DNA of 64,000 nt from assembly GCF_943913915.1 (NCBI RefSeq), contig NZ_CALUAA010000004.1, positions 62,001-126,000 of the forward strand. The letters run 5' to 3'. A program made the translations under genes and the position numbers. Below are positions 8,554 to 18,291 of this stretch, in pieces. The notes beneath the pieces are model-generated. The model ran no database searches. It worked only from the letters and a program-made list of their open reading frames with translations, and was not told where the DNA came from. Numbering within the stretch: position 1 is the stretch's first letter; every line of letters starts with the position of its first letter. The DNA is from an uncultured Peptoniphilus sp. (GTDB taxonomy: Bacteria > Bacillota > Clostridia > Tissierellales > Peptoniphilaceae).

Positions 8554-9244
8554 GTGCCAGGGCATCGTCTTAAGCGAGACAGTTTACGGCGAAAGTGACC
8601 GCATCCTCAGGCTCTATACGGAGCGGAAGGGGAAAGTGTCGGTCATCGTAAAAGGTGCAAAATCGAGACGTTCCCGCTTCTTGCCTTTGAGCGAAGTCTT
8701 TACCTTCGGCCTTTACCGTTTGAGTCGAGGACGTTCTTTTTACTATCTCAACAGCGGCAAGATCTTGCAGGCCAATTTGGGACTCAGATCCTCTTATGAC
8801 CGTCTAATCTACGCTTCGGCCATTGTGGAGATCGTCGACAGGAGCAGTATGGAAGGCGAAGGAACACCTCGGATATTTTCTCTAATCCGCAAGTCGCTTT
8901 ATGAGTTAAGTACGGAAAAAGAAGCCTTGCCCATTTTCTTGGGTTTTGCCATTAAATACATCTCCTTTATGGGCTATCGCCCTCTCATTCCCTCCACAGA
9001 TGAGAAGGAAGCGTATTTTTCGCCCGATCGGGGCATTATCGGAGAGGAGTATGTGGCAGGAGGCATCGCTGTGGAGCCTGCAGTTATTTACACATTTCGC
9101 CATTTGCTATATACTTCATTAGATAAGATAAATTTAGATATGATGGATGAGCAGACGATGGAAAAGACCTACCGCCTGCTCACGCATTATTTGAAAGTCA
9201 ATTTAGATCTGGATAAAATTCAATCTCTACAATTAAGGATGTAG
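8534..9244 (+). CDS. recO: RecO, recombination mediator
   Basis: A 236-residue protein with the N-terminal OB-fold (CQGIVLSETVYGESDRILRLYTERKG) and helical C-terminal domain of RecO. It loads RecA on SSB-coated DNA in the RecFOR pathway, and recR lies at 34561 in this window. The start is TTG 8534, with AAGGTGAAGG upstream, overlapping era by 20 bp. The zinc-finger cysteines found in some RecO proteins are not evident. Confidence 0.9.
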   Translation: MATERIECQGIVLSETVYGESDRILRLYTERKGKVSVIVKGAKSRRSRFLPLSEVFTFGLYRLSRGRSFYYLNSGKILQANLGLRSSYDRLIYASAIVEIVDRSSMEGEGTPRIFSLIRKSLYELSTEKEALPIFLGFAIKYISFMGYRPLIPSTDEKEAYFSPDRGIIGEEYVAGGIAVEPAVIYTFRHLLYTSLDKINLDMMDEQTMEKTYRLLTHYLKVNLDLDKIQSLQLRM

Positions 9245-9257
9245 GGGGGAGGAAACT

Positions 9258-10145
9258 ATGCATTTTCAAGCCATGATGCAGAAATTACAATACTATTGGA
9301 ATGAACAGGGATGTACGGTTTTAGAAGCCTACGATACGGAAAAAGGCGCCGGTACCATGAGTCCCCATACCTTTTTAAGAACCTTAGGCCCCGAGCCCTG
9401 GCGTACAGTCTATGTAGAACCTTCGAGACGCCCGGCGGACGGCCGCTACGGCGACAATCCGAACCGTCTTTACCAACATCACCAGTTACAAGTTATCTTG
9501 AAACCATCCCCTGAAAATGTTCAAGAGCTTTACCTGAAAAGCTTAGAAGTATTGGGAATTGATCCCTTAAAACACGACATTCGTTTTGTAGAGGATAACT
9601 GGGAATCTCCCACTCTCGGTGCGTGGGGACTCGGATGGGAAGTGTGGCTCGACGGCATGGAAATTACACAGTTTACTTATTTTCAACAAGTCGGCGGCAT
9701 TAACTGCGATCTGGAAAGTGCGGAGCTTACCTACGGGCTTGAGCGTATCGCTATGTACCTTCAAAATGTGGAAACAGTATACGACATTGACTGGAACGGC
9801 CATATTAAATACGGCGATATATTTAAAAAAGCGGAATATGAACATTCCAAATACAGCTTTGAGCTGGCGGACATGGATATGCTTAGAAATCTTTTTGATA
9901 TCTACGAAAAAGAAGCAAGACGTGTCCTTGAAATGGACCTCGTCTTGCCGGGATACGACTATGTTTTAAAATGTTCCCACACCTTTAACGTGCTCGATGC
10001 AAGAGGCGCCATCTCCGTCTCTCAACGGGCATCCTACATTTCCAGAGTTCGTAATCTTGCAAGACTCGCTGCACAAAAATACCTTGAACAGAGAGAAGCT
10101 ATGGACTTCCCTCTATTAAAGAAAGCGGAGGATGATCATGAGTAA
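9258..10145 (+). CDS. glyQ: Glycyl-tRNA synthetase alpha subunit
   Basis: A 295-residue class II synthetase subunit of the bacterial alpha2beta2 type. It shows the family start FQAMMQKLQYYWNEQGC, then GAGTMSPHTFLRTLGPEPW, VEPSRRPADGRYG and GWEVWLDGMEITQFTYFQQ. It activates glycine and transfers it to tRNA-Gly with GlyS. The start has a strong GGGGGGAGG site. There is only a 13-bp gap from recO, so no T-box leader lies directly upstream. Confidence 0.97.
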   Translation: MHFQAMMQKLQYYWNEQGCTVLEAYDTEKGAGTMSPHTFLRTLGPEPWRTVYVEPSRRPADGRYGDNPNRLYQHHQLQVILKPSPENVQELYLKSLEVLGIDPLKHDIRFVEDNWESPTLGAWGLGWEVWLDGMEITQFTYFQQVGGINCDLESAELTYGLERIAMYLQNVETVYDIDWNGHIKYGDIFKKAEYEHSKYSFELADMDMLRNLFDIYEKEARRVLEMDLVLPGYDYVLKCSHTFNVLDARGAISVSQRASYISRVRNLARLAAQKYLEQREAMDFPLLKKAEDDHE

Positions 10146-12231
10146 TCCGGAAACCATTTATTTAATCGAAGTCGGTGTGGAAGAGTTGCCTTCTTCCTAC
10201 GTGCGTAATGCATTAAATGCCTTTCGCTCCGATGTGGAAAAACGGTTAGATGAAAACAAATTAGCTTTTGATCACATTGATGCGTACGCCACGCCTCGTC
10301 GCTTAAGTCTTTTGATCCACGGCATCGCCGAATCTCAAGAAGATATTGAGGATTGGGTCAAGGGTCCGGCGAAAAAAATCGCCTATTTAGAAGACGGATC
10401 CATGAACAAACCGCTCATGGGCTTTATGAAAAGCCAGGGCGTAACCGAAGAAGATTTGGAAGTGCGGGAACTAAAAGGCAATGACTATGTCTATGCCCAT
10501 ATTCATAAAAAAGGCCAATCGGCCGAGACAATCCTCGCAGAAATCATTCCCGACGCCATTCACCACATTCCCTTCCCGAAGAATATGCGCTGGGGCGGGA
10601 AAAATATTCGTTTCGCACGTCCCATTCGCTGGCTCGTTTCCATGCTCGATGACAAGGTTGTGTCTTTCGATTTAGAAGGGATCGATCTCGGCAATGTTAC
10701 TAGAGGCCACCGCTTTTTAGGCAGCAGTGCCATTGAAATCGATCACGCGGCAAACTATGAGCAGCTTCTCAAAAAGAACTACGTCATATTAGACCACGAA
10801 AAGCGTAAAGAGGACATTCTCTATCAAATTCGCCACATGGCAAAATCTAACGGCGGTGAAATTCATAGCGACGAGGATCTCTTAGAAGAACTTACTTTTA
10901 TCGTTGAATACCCGACGGCGGTTCTCGGGAATGTTCAGGAAAAATACCTGGCACTGCCCGATGTAGTGATTACAACACCTATGCGTGAACACCTGCGTTT
11001 TACGCCGGTGTACAGTCCGGAGGGTGATCTGCTTCCATACTTTATTACCATTCGTAACGGCAACGAGGAATATAAAGACATCGTAGCCAAGGGGAACGAA
11101 AAGGTACTGGAAGCGCGACTTGAAGATGCACGCTTCTTCTTTGATAATGACCGCGCCCGCCCCTTGGAAGAGTATGTGTCCGCTCTCGACGGCATCGTCT
11201 TCCAGGAAAAACTGGGTACCATGGCAGATAAATCCAAGCGTATGTCCAATCTCGTCGTGCGCATCGGCGAAATTTTGGCTGTCAACGAAAAGACCGTTGA
11301 ATCGGCACAAAGAGCCTGTTATCTTGCCAAGGCCGATCTGACGACCAATATGGTCCAGGAATTTACGGAGCTTGAGGGGATTATCGGAAGCATTTACGCT
11401 AAACTTGACGGAGAAGAAGACATTGTCTGCTCCGCTATTAAGGAGCAGTATATGCCCGTATCAAGCGGTGCGGAACTTCCCGACACTACGACAGGAACCA
11501 TCGTTTCCTTGGCAGAAAAATTCGATACGATCTGCGGACTTTTCGCCATCGGCCAAGTTCCCACAGGAAGCCAAGACCCCTTTGCCCTTCGTCGTAAGGC
11601 CATCGGCATTTTGCGCATGATCAACGAAAAGCGCTGGGAACTTCCCTTGAGTGAATGTATCGAGGCGTCGTTATTCGGTTTTGTAGACTCTATGGGCCTC
11701 GTATTCGACATTGAAGAGGTAAGCCGCCAAATCTTGGAGTTTTTCCGCGGCCGTATTTCCACCATGCTCGATGAAGAGGGCATTCGCTACGATATCGTCG
11801 AAGCGCTTAACGATATTCGCGGAGAAGACAGTCTGCGCATTTTTGAAAAGGCCAAAGCCCTTCAAACCTTCTTCAGTGAAGAGGACCGTAAATCCTTCCT
11901 GGAAGCCGTCACCCGTGTAGAAAATCTGGCGGCGAAATCAGAACTGCTGGAAGATGCCATCGACGAATCCCTAATGACGGAGACGGAATTTGTTCTCTAT
12001 CGCAGCGTTTTAAGTATTGAAGACGACCTGGGTGAACTTTACGGTAAGCGCAAAGATCTGGAATACCTGGAGCTTTTGGCTACTTTAACTGAACCTATTC
12101 ATCAATACTTTGACGATGTCATGGTTATGGCGGAAGAAGAAGAGCTAAAGATCAATCGTCTAAAACTTATTCAAAAAATCAATACTTTAGTACAAAGGGA
12201 ATTTAACGGAAAACAAATTGTCGAAAGTTAG
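10138..12231 (+). CDS. glyS: Glycyl-tRNA synthetase beta subunit
   Basis: A 697-residue beta subunit with the typical N-terminal YLIEVGVEELPSSYV and FPKNMRWGGKNIRFARPIRW motifs, and a C-terminal anticodon-binding DALR-like region. It binds tRNA for GlyQ. ATG 10138 overlaps the glyQ stop by 8 bp and follows GCGGAGG. Length is standard. Confidence 0.97.
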   Translation: MSNPETIYLIEVGVEELPSSYVRNALNAFRSDVEKRLDENKLAFDHIDAYATPRRLSLLIHGIAESQEDIEDWVKGPAKKIAYLEDGSMNKPLMGFMKSQGVTEEDLEVRELKGNDYVYAHIHKKGQSAETILAEIIPDAIHHIPFPKNMRWGGKNIRFARPIRWLVSMLDDKVVSFDLEGIDLGNVTRGHRFLGSSAIEIDHAANYEQLLKKNYVILDHEKRKEDILYQIRHMAKSNGGEIHSDEDLLEELTFIVEYPTAVLGNVQEKYLALPDVVITTPMREHLRFTPVYSPEGDLLPYFITIRNGNEEYKDIVAKGNEKVLEARLEDARFFFDNDRARPLEEYVSALDGIVFQEKLGTMADKSKRMSNLVVRIGEILAVNEKTVESAQRACYLAKADLTTNMVQEFTELEGIIGSIYAKLDGEEDIVCSAIKEQYMPVSSGAELPDTTTGTIVSLAEKFDTICGLFAIGQVPTGSQDPFALRRKAIGILRMINEKRWELPLSECIEASLFGFVDSMGLVFDIEEVSRQILEFFRGRISTMLDEEGIRYDIVEALNDIRGEDSLRIFEKAKALQTFFSEEDRKSFLEAVTRVENLAAKSELLEDAIDESLMTETEFVLYRSVLSIEDDLGELYGKRKDLEYLELLATLTEPIHQYFDDVMVMAEEEELKINRLKLIQKINTLVQREFNGKQIVES

Positions 12232-12238
12232 GTGCTAA

Positions 12239-12862
12239 ATGAAGCTGACGGAGCGGCAAGAGGAAATTATCGCCATCGTAAAGGATCGCGGGCCGATAAT
12301 CGGTGATGACATTGCAGGAAGCTTGGATCTTTCCAGAGGTACTATTCGCAATGATCTCAGTGTCCTCACGATGCTTGGTTATTTAGACGCTCGGCCGAAA
12401 GTCGGTTATTACTATAAGGGCAAACCGGAGCTTGTACGCATACGGGATGTACTCGACTCCATAAAAGTGGAAGAAATTATGAGTGTACCTGTGGTACAGG
12501 ATGAAAAGGCCAGTGTCTATGACGTGATCTGCACGATCTTTTTAGAAAATATCGGGACGGTCTTTATTACCCGTGGCGGTGAATTAGTAGGATGCGTTTC
12601 TAGAAAAGATCTACTCCGCTCTGCAATAGGGGGAGCGGATCTTGAAAAGACGCCGATCTCCATGATTATGACCCGCATGCCCAATATTATCAGTGTGGGA
12701 CCGGAGGACTCTATTTATGAGGCGTGTGTAAAGATCGAGCAAGGTGAAATCGATGCTTTGCCCGTACTTTCCGACGGAAAAGATTTAAAAGTCGTCGGGC
12801 GCATAACAAAGACCAATATTAACCGTTTAATGGTAGATTTAGGGGGAGACGATGAACAGTAA
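12239..12862 (+). CDS. ccpN: CcpN/YqzB-type HTH-CBS transcriptional regulator
   Basis: A 207-residue protein with an N-terminal winged helix (TERQEEIIAIVKDRGPIIGDDIAGSL region) followed by paired CBS domains from about residue 80. This is the architecture of Bacillus CcpN, which represses gluconeogenic genes and senses nucleotides through CBS. The neighbour yqfL overlaps by 11 bp, and the ccpN-yqfL pair between glyS and dnaG is conserved in Bacilli. The regulon is not shown here. Confidence 0.85.
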   Translation: MKLTERQEEIIAIVKDRGPIIGDDIAGSLDLSRGTIRNDLSVLTMLGYLDARPKVGYYYKGKPELVRIRDVLDSIKVEEIMSVPVVQDEKASVYDVICTIFLENIGTVFITRGGELVGCVSRKDLLRSAIGGADLEKTPISMIMTRMPNIISVGPEDSIYEACVKIEQGEIDALPVLSDGKDLKVVGRITKTNINRLMVDLGGDDEQ

Positions 12863-13685
12863 TCATCCGGAGCAAGACAATATATTAATGGTATATGTTA
12901 TTAGCGACAGCATCGGCGAAACCGGTGAACTGATTGCCAAAGCGTCGGTGAAACAGTTTGATACGACGGATTTTATGATTAAGCGGTTCCCCTATACGAA
13001 TACGGTGGATCAGATTAAACCGTTACTGGAAGAAGCGGCACAATATAAAAAGTGTCTCGTTGTCTATACCAATGTGGACGCCGACACTAGAGCTTATATT
13101 AAGCGAAAAGAGAAAGAACTCCATCTTCATACGGTAGATGTTATGGGCCCACCTATGGATCAGTTGGAGTCGATCTTAGGTTACGAACCTATGCGCCAGC
13201 CGGGACTTATTCGCCGACTAGACGATAATTATTTTAAAAAGGTGGAGGCCATCGAATTTGCCGTACAATACGATGACGGTAAAGATCCGAGAGGCATTGC
13301 AAAAGCGGATATCGTTCTCGTGGGCGTCAGCCGCACATCGAAGACGCCTCTTTCCATGTACTTGGCCAACAAGCTGTATAAGGTTGCCAATGTGCCTTTA
13401 GTGCCGGAAGTGCCTGTACCGAAAGAAGTTTATAAAAAAGACAATCGTCGTCTGTTCGGACTTGTGGCAAATTCCGAAAAGCTCTATACAATTCGAGAAG
13501 AGCGCCTCCGCGCCCTCGGTCTTAACTCCTCGGCGAAGTACGCCAATGTAAGTCGCATTGAAGAAGAAGTGGATTACTCGGTGCGCATTATGCGCGACAT
13601 CGGATGTACTATTATCGATGTGTCCAATAAAGCGATCGAGGAGACGGCTGAAATTATCAACGACTATATGCGAGAAAGATTTTAG
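12852..13685 (+). CDS. yqfL: Pyruvate, phosphate dikinase regulatory protein (PSRP/YqfL)
   Basis: A 277-residue DUF299 bifunctional kinase/pyrophosphorylase. It uses ADP to phosphorylate PPDK on Thr and uses Pi to remove the phosphate. The P-loop-like motif is GVSRTSKTPLSMYLA near residue 155, and the N-terminus VISDSIGETGELIAKA is typical. Cotranscription with a CcpN-like regulator fits control of the PEP/pyruvate node. No PPDK gene is in the window. Confidence 0.93.
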   Translation: MNSNHPEQDNILMVYVISDSIGETGELIAKASVKQFDTTDFMIKRFPYTNTVDQIKPLLEEAAQYKKCLVVYTNVDADTRAYIKRKEKELHLHTVDVMGPPMDQLESILGYEPMRQPGLIRRLDDNYFKKVEAIEFAVQYDDGKDPRGIAKADIVLVGVSRTSKTPLSMYLANKLYKVANVPLVPEVPVPKEVYKKDNRRLFGLVANSEKLYTIREERLRALGLNSSAKYANVSRIEEEVDYSVRIMRDIGCTIIDVSNKAIEETAEIINDYMRERF

Positions 13686-13693
13686 GTGATCCT

Positions 13694-14719
13694 ATGCTTT
13701 TAAGGGAACGTTGGGAACAGATCGAAGAGACGATTCTCTCTGAAAAGGCGGCTCATGCGGTAAATTCCAAGGGAAGAGTCCAAGAAGAAGCGCCTTGCGA
13801 ACTGAGGACGTGTTACCAACGGGATCGTGACCGTATTATCCACTCCAAGGCTTTTCGCCGCTTAAAACATAAGACACACGTTTTTATCGCCCCGGAAGGT
13901 GATCACTACCGCACGCGCCTGACCCATACCCTGGAGGTGGCACAAATTGCGCGGACCATTGCGAGAGGTCTTCGCTTAAATGAGGATCTCGTCGAGGCTA
14001 TCGCCCTCGGTCACGACTTGGGGCACACGCCCTTCGGTCACTCCGGAGAAGCGGTTTTGAAGGAACTGAACCCTAACGGTTTTGATCACGCCGAACATAG
14101 TTTGCGTGTCGTAGACCTGCTGGAATCCAAGCCCGGTCGGGAGGGACTTAATCTTACATGGGAAGTTCGAGACGGCATCTTGCACCATTCCAAGGAGCAA
14201 AGTGCCAATCCCGCCCATACGCTGGAAGGCCAGATTATTAAATTTGCCGATCGCATCGCCTATTTAAACCACGATATCGACGACTCCATTCGAGCCGGTG
14301 TTCTTATATTGGATGACATTCCGAAAGAAGTAGTGGAGGTTCTAGGGATGAGCCATTCCGAGCGGATTACCACCCTCGTAGAGAGCGTCATCGAATACGG
14401 GATCGATGAGGATAGGATCGGAATGCGCACAGATATTTACGAGGCCATGATTTCTCTCAGACAGTTTATGTTTCAGAATGTCTACTATAATGAAAAGGTC
14501 AAGAGTGAAGACGGCAAGGTGGGAAGGCTCATAAAAGATCTCTACTATTATTTTATGGAACATCGGGAAGCGATCCCGAAAGAGCATCTTATATTTGCGG
14601 AAAAACACGGCGTAAGCGACGACGACACGGTAACCGATTACATTGCGGGCATGACAGATCGCTTCGCTATTAATCTTTGGAAAGAGTTGTTTGTACCAAA
14701 AGACTGGCATACGCTTTAA
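13694..14719 (+). CDS. dgt: HD-domain dNTP triphosphohydrolase (dGTPase-like)
   Basis: A 341-residue HD-superfamily protein. RDRIIHSKAFRRLKHKTHVF precedes the HD metal site: H in THTLEVAQIAR, HD in ALGHDLGHTPFGHSGE, and D in IIKFADRIAYLNHDIDD. Members hydrolyse dNTPs to nucleoside plus triphosphate. This is the shorter dGTPase-like type that commonly precedes dnaG. Substrate preference is not predictable from sequence. Confidence 0.9.
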   Translation: MLLRERWEQIEETILSEKAAHAVNSKGRVQEEAPCELRTCYQRDRDRIIHSKAFRRLKHKTHVFIAPEGDHYRTRLTHTLEVAQIARTIARGLRLNEDLVEAIALGHDLGHTPFGHSGEAVLKELNPNGFDHAEHSLRVVDLLESKPGREGLNLTWEVRDGILHHSKEQSANPAHTLEGQIIKFADRIAYLNHDIDDSIRAGVLILDDIPKEVVEVLGMSHSERITTLVESVIEYGIDEDRIGMRTDIYEAMISLRQFMFQNVYYNEKVKSEDGKVGRLIKDLYYYFMEHREAIPKEHLIFAEKHGVSDDDTVTDYIAGMTDRFAINLWKELFVPKDWHTL

Positions 14720-14734
14720 AAGTGAGGTGAGGAA

Positions 14735-16513
14735 ATGGCATCGATCATCGACGACGAGATCATCGAACGAGTTAAAAGCGAAACGGATATCGTCGAGGTT
14801 ATAGGGCGTTATACAAAACTTCAAAAAAAAGGACGAAGCTACATGGGGCTCTGTCCTTTTCATGGAGAAAAGACGCCCTCTTTTTCTGTTCAGGCGGAAA
14901 AAGGATATTACCACTGCTTCGGCTGCGGCGTCGGCGGCGACGTCATTAAATTCCTCATGGAAAAAGAAGGATTGGGCTTTATAGAAGCGGTGGAGAAGCT
15001 GGCCGAAGAATTGAATATTGATTTAAAGCCCGCCTATCGAAATGACAAGATGACCCAAAAGCGTGAGCGCATCGCCGCCATGAACAGAGAGGCGGCTCTT
15101 TATTACATGGGCATCCTCAGTCGAAATCCCTATGCCCTTCGCTATTTGGAAAATAGGGGGATCGGAAAAGAGATGATTATCGCCTTCGGCCTCGGGTTTG
15201 CCCCGGCAGGCGGCGATCAGATTTTAAAACACCTCTTAAATAAGGGTTATACACAAGAGGAAATGTATGAGGCCAATCTCGTTTCTTATAACGAGAAGAG
15301 AAATCAGTATTATGATCGCTTTCGTAATCGCATTATTTTTCCCATTATCGACACGAAATCTCGCGTCGTAGGTTTTGGAGGGAGGGTGCTGGACGACTCA
15401 ACTCCCAAGTATTTAAATTCATCGGATACGCCTCTTTATAAAAAGAGCAGAGAGCTCTACGGTCTGAACCGTTTGATGAAAGTAAGTAATCGGGAGAGGA
15501 TTCTGCTTGTAGAAGGCTATATGGACGTTATTTCCCTCCACGCCCGAGGTATAGGCTACGCAGTAGCTAGCCTAGGCACCTCCCTTACTGAGGAGCAGGC
15601 CCGTACAATGAAGCGCTACGGCAAGCAGGTCTTTATCTGCTATGATGGTGACAATGCCGGGCAGCGGGCCACTATGCGCGCCATTGATATTCTAATGGCG
15701 GAAGGTTTGCGACCGCGCATCGTCGTACTCGACGGAGGACATGACCCGGACGATTACATCAGAACATACGGAAAGATCGCCTTTGAAAGCAAGTTGACCC
15801 AAGGCCTTTCCGCCACCGATTATGAAGTGGGAATGCTCGAAAAGGAATATAACTTACACGATGCATCCTCCCTTTCGGAGTTTTTAAATCGGGTGAGCAC
15901 TGTTTTAGAAAAAATAAAGAGCCCGGTGGAGCGGGATGTCTTTGCTACGAAATATGCTGAGACCTACGGCATACGGCCCGAATCTTTCACGGCACAAATA
16001 AAAGTGCAACACGTCAGCCCAAAAAAGAGAGAACGAGAAGTTCAAAAACAAGATAATCCACACGGGGGACTTTGGTTTCACTTACTTCAGTACGCCTTGG
16101 AAGATGAAGATTTCTATGCCATTTTACTCAAAAAAGAGGAATGGAAATATGTATTGACCGAAGAGGAAGGCGAGCTTTTTCGACGATTGGGAGAATTGTA
16201 TAAAGAAGATCTGTCGCAGGAAAAACGAAAACAGCGTTTTTTTGATATGTATCCGGAGCTGATTGAAGGTTTCTCTAAGCTAACAAAGGGTATGGATCTA
16301 ATACAAGGAGAGGCGATCGTAAGTGAGCTTATCGACCGTATTTACGAAGAGGGTCTTAAGACGCGTCGCGATCAGCTTTTAAAAAATATCGAAGCCATTG
16401 AGAAAAGTGGCGAAAGGGATGAACAATCTCCCGAAACTTTAAATCAACGACTACATGAACTTAATGAAATAAATACACGACTGCACGATATGGAGAAGGG
16501 GGACTCTGTTTAG
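14735..16513 (+). CDS. dnaG: DnaG primase
   Basis: A 592-residue primase. The N-terminal zinc-binding domain shows CPFHGEKTPSF and YHCFGCGVGGD; the TOPRIM core shows LLVEGYMDVISLHARG and CYDGDNAGQRA; a helicase-binding C-terminal region follows. It makes RNA primers at the replication fork. The start has GTGAGGTGAGG. It sits immediately before rpoD, a remnant of the classical macromolecular-synthesis operon. Confidence 0.97.
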   Translation: MASIIDDEIIERVKSETDIVEVIGRYTKLQKKGRSYMGLCPFHGEKTPSFSVQAEKGYYHCFGCGVGGDVIKFLMEKEGLGFIEAVEKLAEELNIDLKPAYRNDKMTQKRERIAAMNREAALYYMGILSRNPYALRYLENRGIGKEMIIAFGLGFAPAGGDQILKHLLNKGYTQEEMYEANLVSYNEKRNQYYDRFRNRIIFPIIDTKSRVVGFGGRVLDDSTPKYLNSSDTPLYKKSRELYGLNRLMKVSNRERILLVEGYMDVISLHARGIGYAVASLGTSLTEEQARTMKRYGKQVFICYDGDNAGQRATMRAIDILMAEGLRPRIVVLDGGHDPDDYIRTYGKIAFESKLTQGLSATDYEVGMLEKEYNLHDASSLSEFLNRVSTVLEKIKSPVERDVFATKYAETYGIRPESFTAQIKVQHVSPKKREREVQKQDNPHGGLWFHLLQYALEDEDFYAILLKKEEWKYVLTEEEGELFRRLGELYKEDLSQEKRKQRFFDMYPELIEGFSKLTKGMDLIQGEAIVSELIDRIYEEGLKTRRDQLLKNIEAIEKSGERDEQSPETLNQRLHELNEINTRLHDMEKGDSV

Positions 16514-17623
16514 ATGACAAAGAACAATAGTCAAATGCATGAATTTGATGAACATATAATGGAAAAAGATCCTGCCATTGAAAAATTATTTAAAAAGGGC
16601 ATTCAAAAGGGAAGCTTAACGGCGAAAGAGGTCGTCGACGCTTTGGAAGATGTGGATCTTACAAGCGACGAAATGGATGATATTTACGCCGAGTTCGAAG
16701 ATTTGGATGTTGATATTTTAAAAGAGGACGATCACGAAGATAAAAAGGCGAAAGTCGCTGATAAAAAGAAAAAAGAAAATCCCGTGCGGAGCGGCAATGT
16801 AGACGACCCGGTGCGGATGTATTTAAAAGAAATCGGTAAGATCCCCCTTCTTGAAGCCGACGAGGAAGTGGCCATTGCAAAACGTATGGAAGAAGGAGAC
16901 GAGCTTGCCAAGCGAGAACTCGCCGAGGCGAATTTGCGTCTTGTTGTAAGTATTGCGAAGCGTTATGTCGGCCGCGGCATGAGCTTTTTGGATTTAATTC
17001 AAGAGGGTAACCTAGGTTTAATGAAGGCTGTAGATAAATTCGACTACAAAAAAGGCTTCAAATTCTCAACTTACGCTACCTGGTGGATTCGTCAAGCCAT
17101 TACCCGTGCCATCGCCGACCAGGCCAGAACCATTCGTATTCCCGTGCATATGGTGGAGACCATTAACAAACTTGTACGGGTTCAACGTCAACTGGTACAA
17201 GATCTGGGAAGAGACCCTCAGCCTGAGGAAATCGCCGAGGAAATGGGTATCACCGTGGAAAAAGTGCGAGAAATTCAAAAGATTGCGCAAGAGCCTGTAA
17301 GCCTTGAAACGCCTATCGGTGAAGAGGAAGATTCCCACTTAGGCGACTTTATTCCCGATGACGATATTTTATCGCCTCAGGAAGCTGCGACCTTTACTCT
17401 TTTAAAAGAACAGTTAGGGGACGTGCTCACCACCCTTACCGAGAGAGAAAAGCAGGTCTTGACGCTACGTTTCGGCTTGGAAGACGGACGGGCACGAACT
17501 CTCGAAGAAGTAGGTAAGGAATTTGACGTTACCCGGGAGCGTATCCGTCAAATCGAAGCCAAGGCCCTCAGAAAATTGCGCCATCCGAGTCGCAGTAAAA
17601 AATTAAAGGACTTCCTCGAATGA
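16514..17623 (+). CDS. rpoD: RpoD/SigA primary sigma factor
   Basis: A 369-residue group 1 sigma-70. Region 1.1 is acidic; region 1.2 is VRMYLKEIGKIPLL; region 2 includes RLVVSIAKRYVGRGMSFLDLIQEG and FSTYATWWIRQAITRAIAD; region 4 includes TLEEVGKEFDVTRERIRQIE. It directs RNA polymerase to housekeeping promoters such as the TTGACA/TATAAT types found in this window. It begins one base after the dnaG stop. Confidence 0.98.
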   Translation: MTKNNSQMHEFDEHIMEKDPAIEKLFKKGIQKGSLTAKEVVDALEDVDLTSDEMDDIYAEFEDLDVDILKEDDHEDKKAKVADKKKKENPVRSGNVDDPVRMYLKEIGKIPLLEADEEVAIAKRMEEGDELAKRELAEANLRLVVSIAKRYVGRGMSFLDLIQEGNLGLMKAVDKFDYKKGFKFSTYATWWIRQAITRAIADQARTIRIPVHMVETINKLVRVQRQLVQDLGRDPQPEEIAEEMGITVEKVREIQKIAQEPVSLETPIGEEEDSHLGDFIPDDDILSPQEAATFTLLKEQLGDVLTTLTEREKQVLTLRFGLEDGRARTLEEVGKEFDVTRERIRQIEAKALRKLRHPSRSKKLKDFLE

Positions 17624-18291
17624 TGCCGGAATCAAAACGCCTGAATCGGGTGCTGGATCTGGTTGAACCCGTGGAGAGCATAGGAGATATCGGCTGTGAT
17701 CACGGCTATATCTCCTATGCTCTTTTAGAGGAGCATCTTGCGGAAAAAGTAATTGCAAGTGATATTTCGGCGCCGAGTTTGGAAAAAGCTCGCAGTCTCT
17801 TATCCTCGAGCTTTCCTAAGGAGAGCTTTGATATAAGATTGGGAGACGGCTTGAAGCCCATGCTTTTAGGAGAATTAAACGCTGCAATTATTATGGGCAT
17901 GGGTGGCCGGTTGATTGCCGATATTTTACAAAATGACAGAGAAAAAGTAGAGGCTTTAGATTATATGATCCTACAGCCTATGCAGGGTGCGGAAGATCTC
18001 TTCGATTATTTAAACAGGTCCGGATTCGCCTTAGTACAATCGGATCTTGTAGAGGAGAGGGGAAAATTTTATCCCGTTCTTAAGGTAAAAATAGGCGAGG
18101 GTTCCTCTATAGATTGGAAAAGATTTGCATGCCACGAAGAGTTTATTTCCATGGTGGAAAAAGAACTTAAAAGACTTCGAGGTGTGCGACGCGCCGTGGA
18201 AATAAGCGGAAAAGCGAATATAATCGAAAAAGCGGAGGATGATGTCAAGAGATGGGAGGCTTATCTTGAATACAGCAGAGCTTGTCGATAA
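17620..18291 (+). CDS. trmK: TrmK, tRNA m1A22 methyltransferase
   Basis: A 223-residue class I SAM-dependent methyltransferase with DIGCDHGYISYALLE (motif I) and IIMGMGGRLIADIL. It methylates A22 in tRNA. The ATGATG start overlaps the rpoD stop. The order rpoD-trmK-nif3 is conserved in Firmicutes and supports the call. Confidence 0.92.
   Translation: MMPESKRLNRVLDLVEPVESIGDIGCDHGYISYALLEEHLAEKVIASDISAPSLEKARSLLSSSFPKESFDIRLGDGLKPMLLGELNAAIIMGMGGRLIADILQNDREKVEALDYMILQPMQGAEDLFDYLNRSGFALVQSDLVEERGKFYPVLKVKIGEGSSIDWKRFACHEEFISMVEKELKRLRGVRRAVEISGKANIIEKAEDDVKRWEAYLEYSRACR

Noticed and set aside
9245..9257. T-box leader for glyQS
   Set aside because: The gap to recO is only 13 bp and no T-box motif is present; the genes are read through from upstream.
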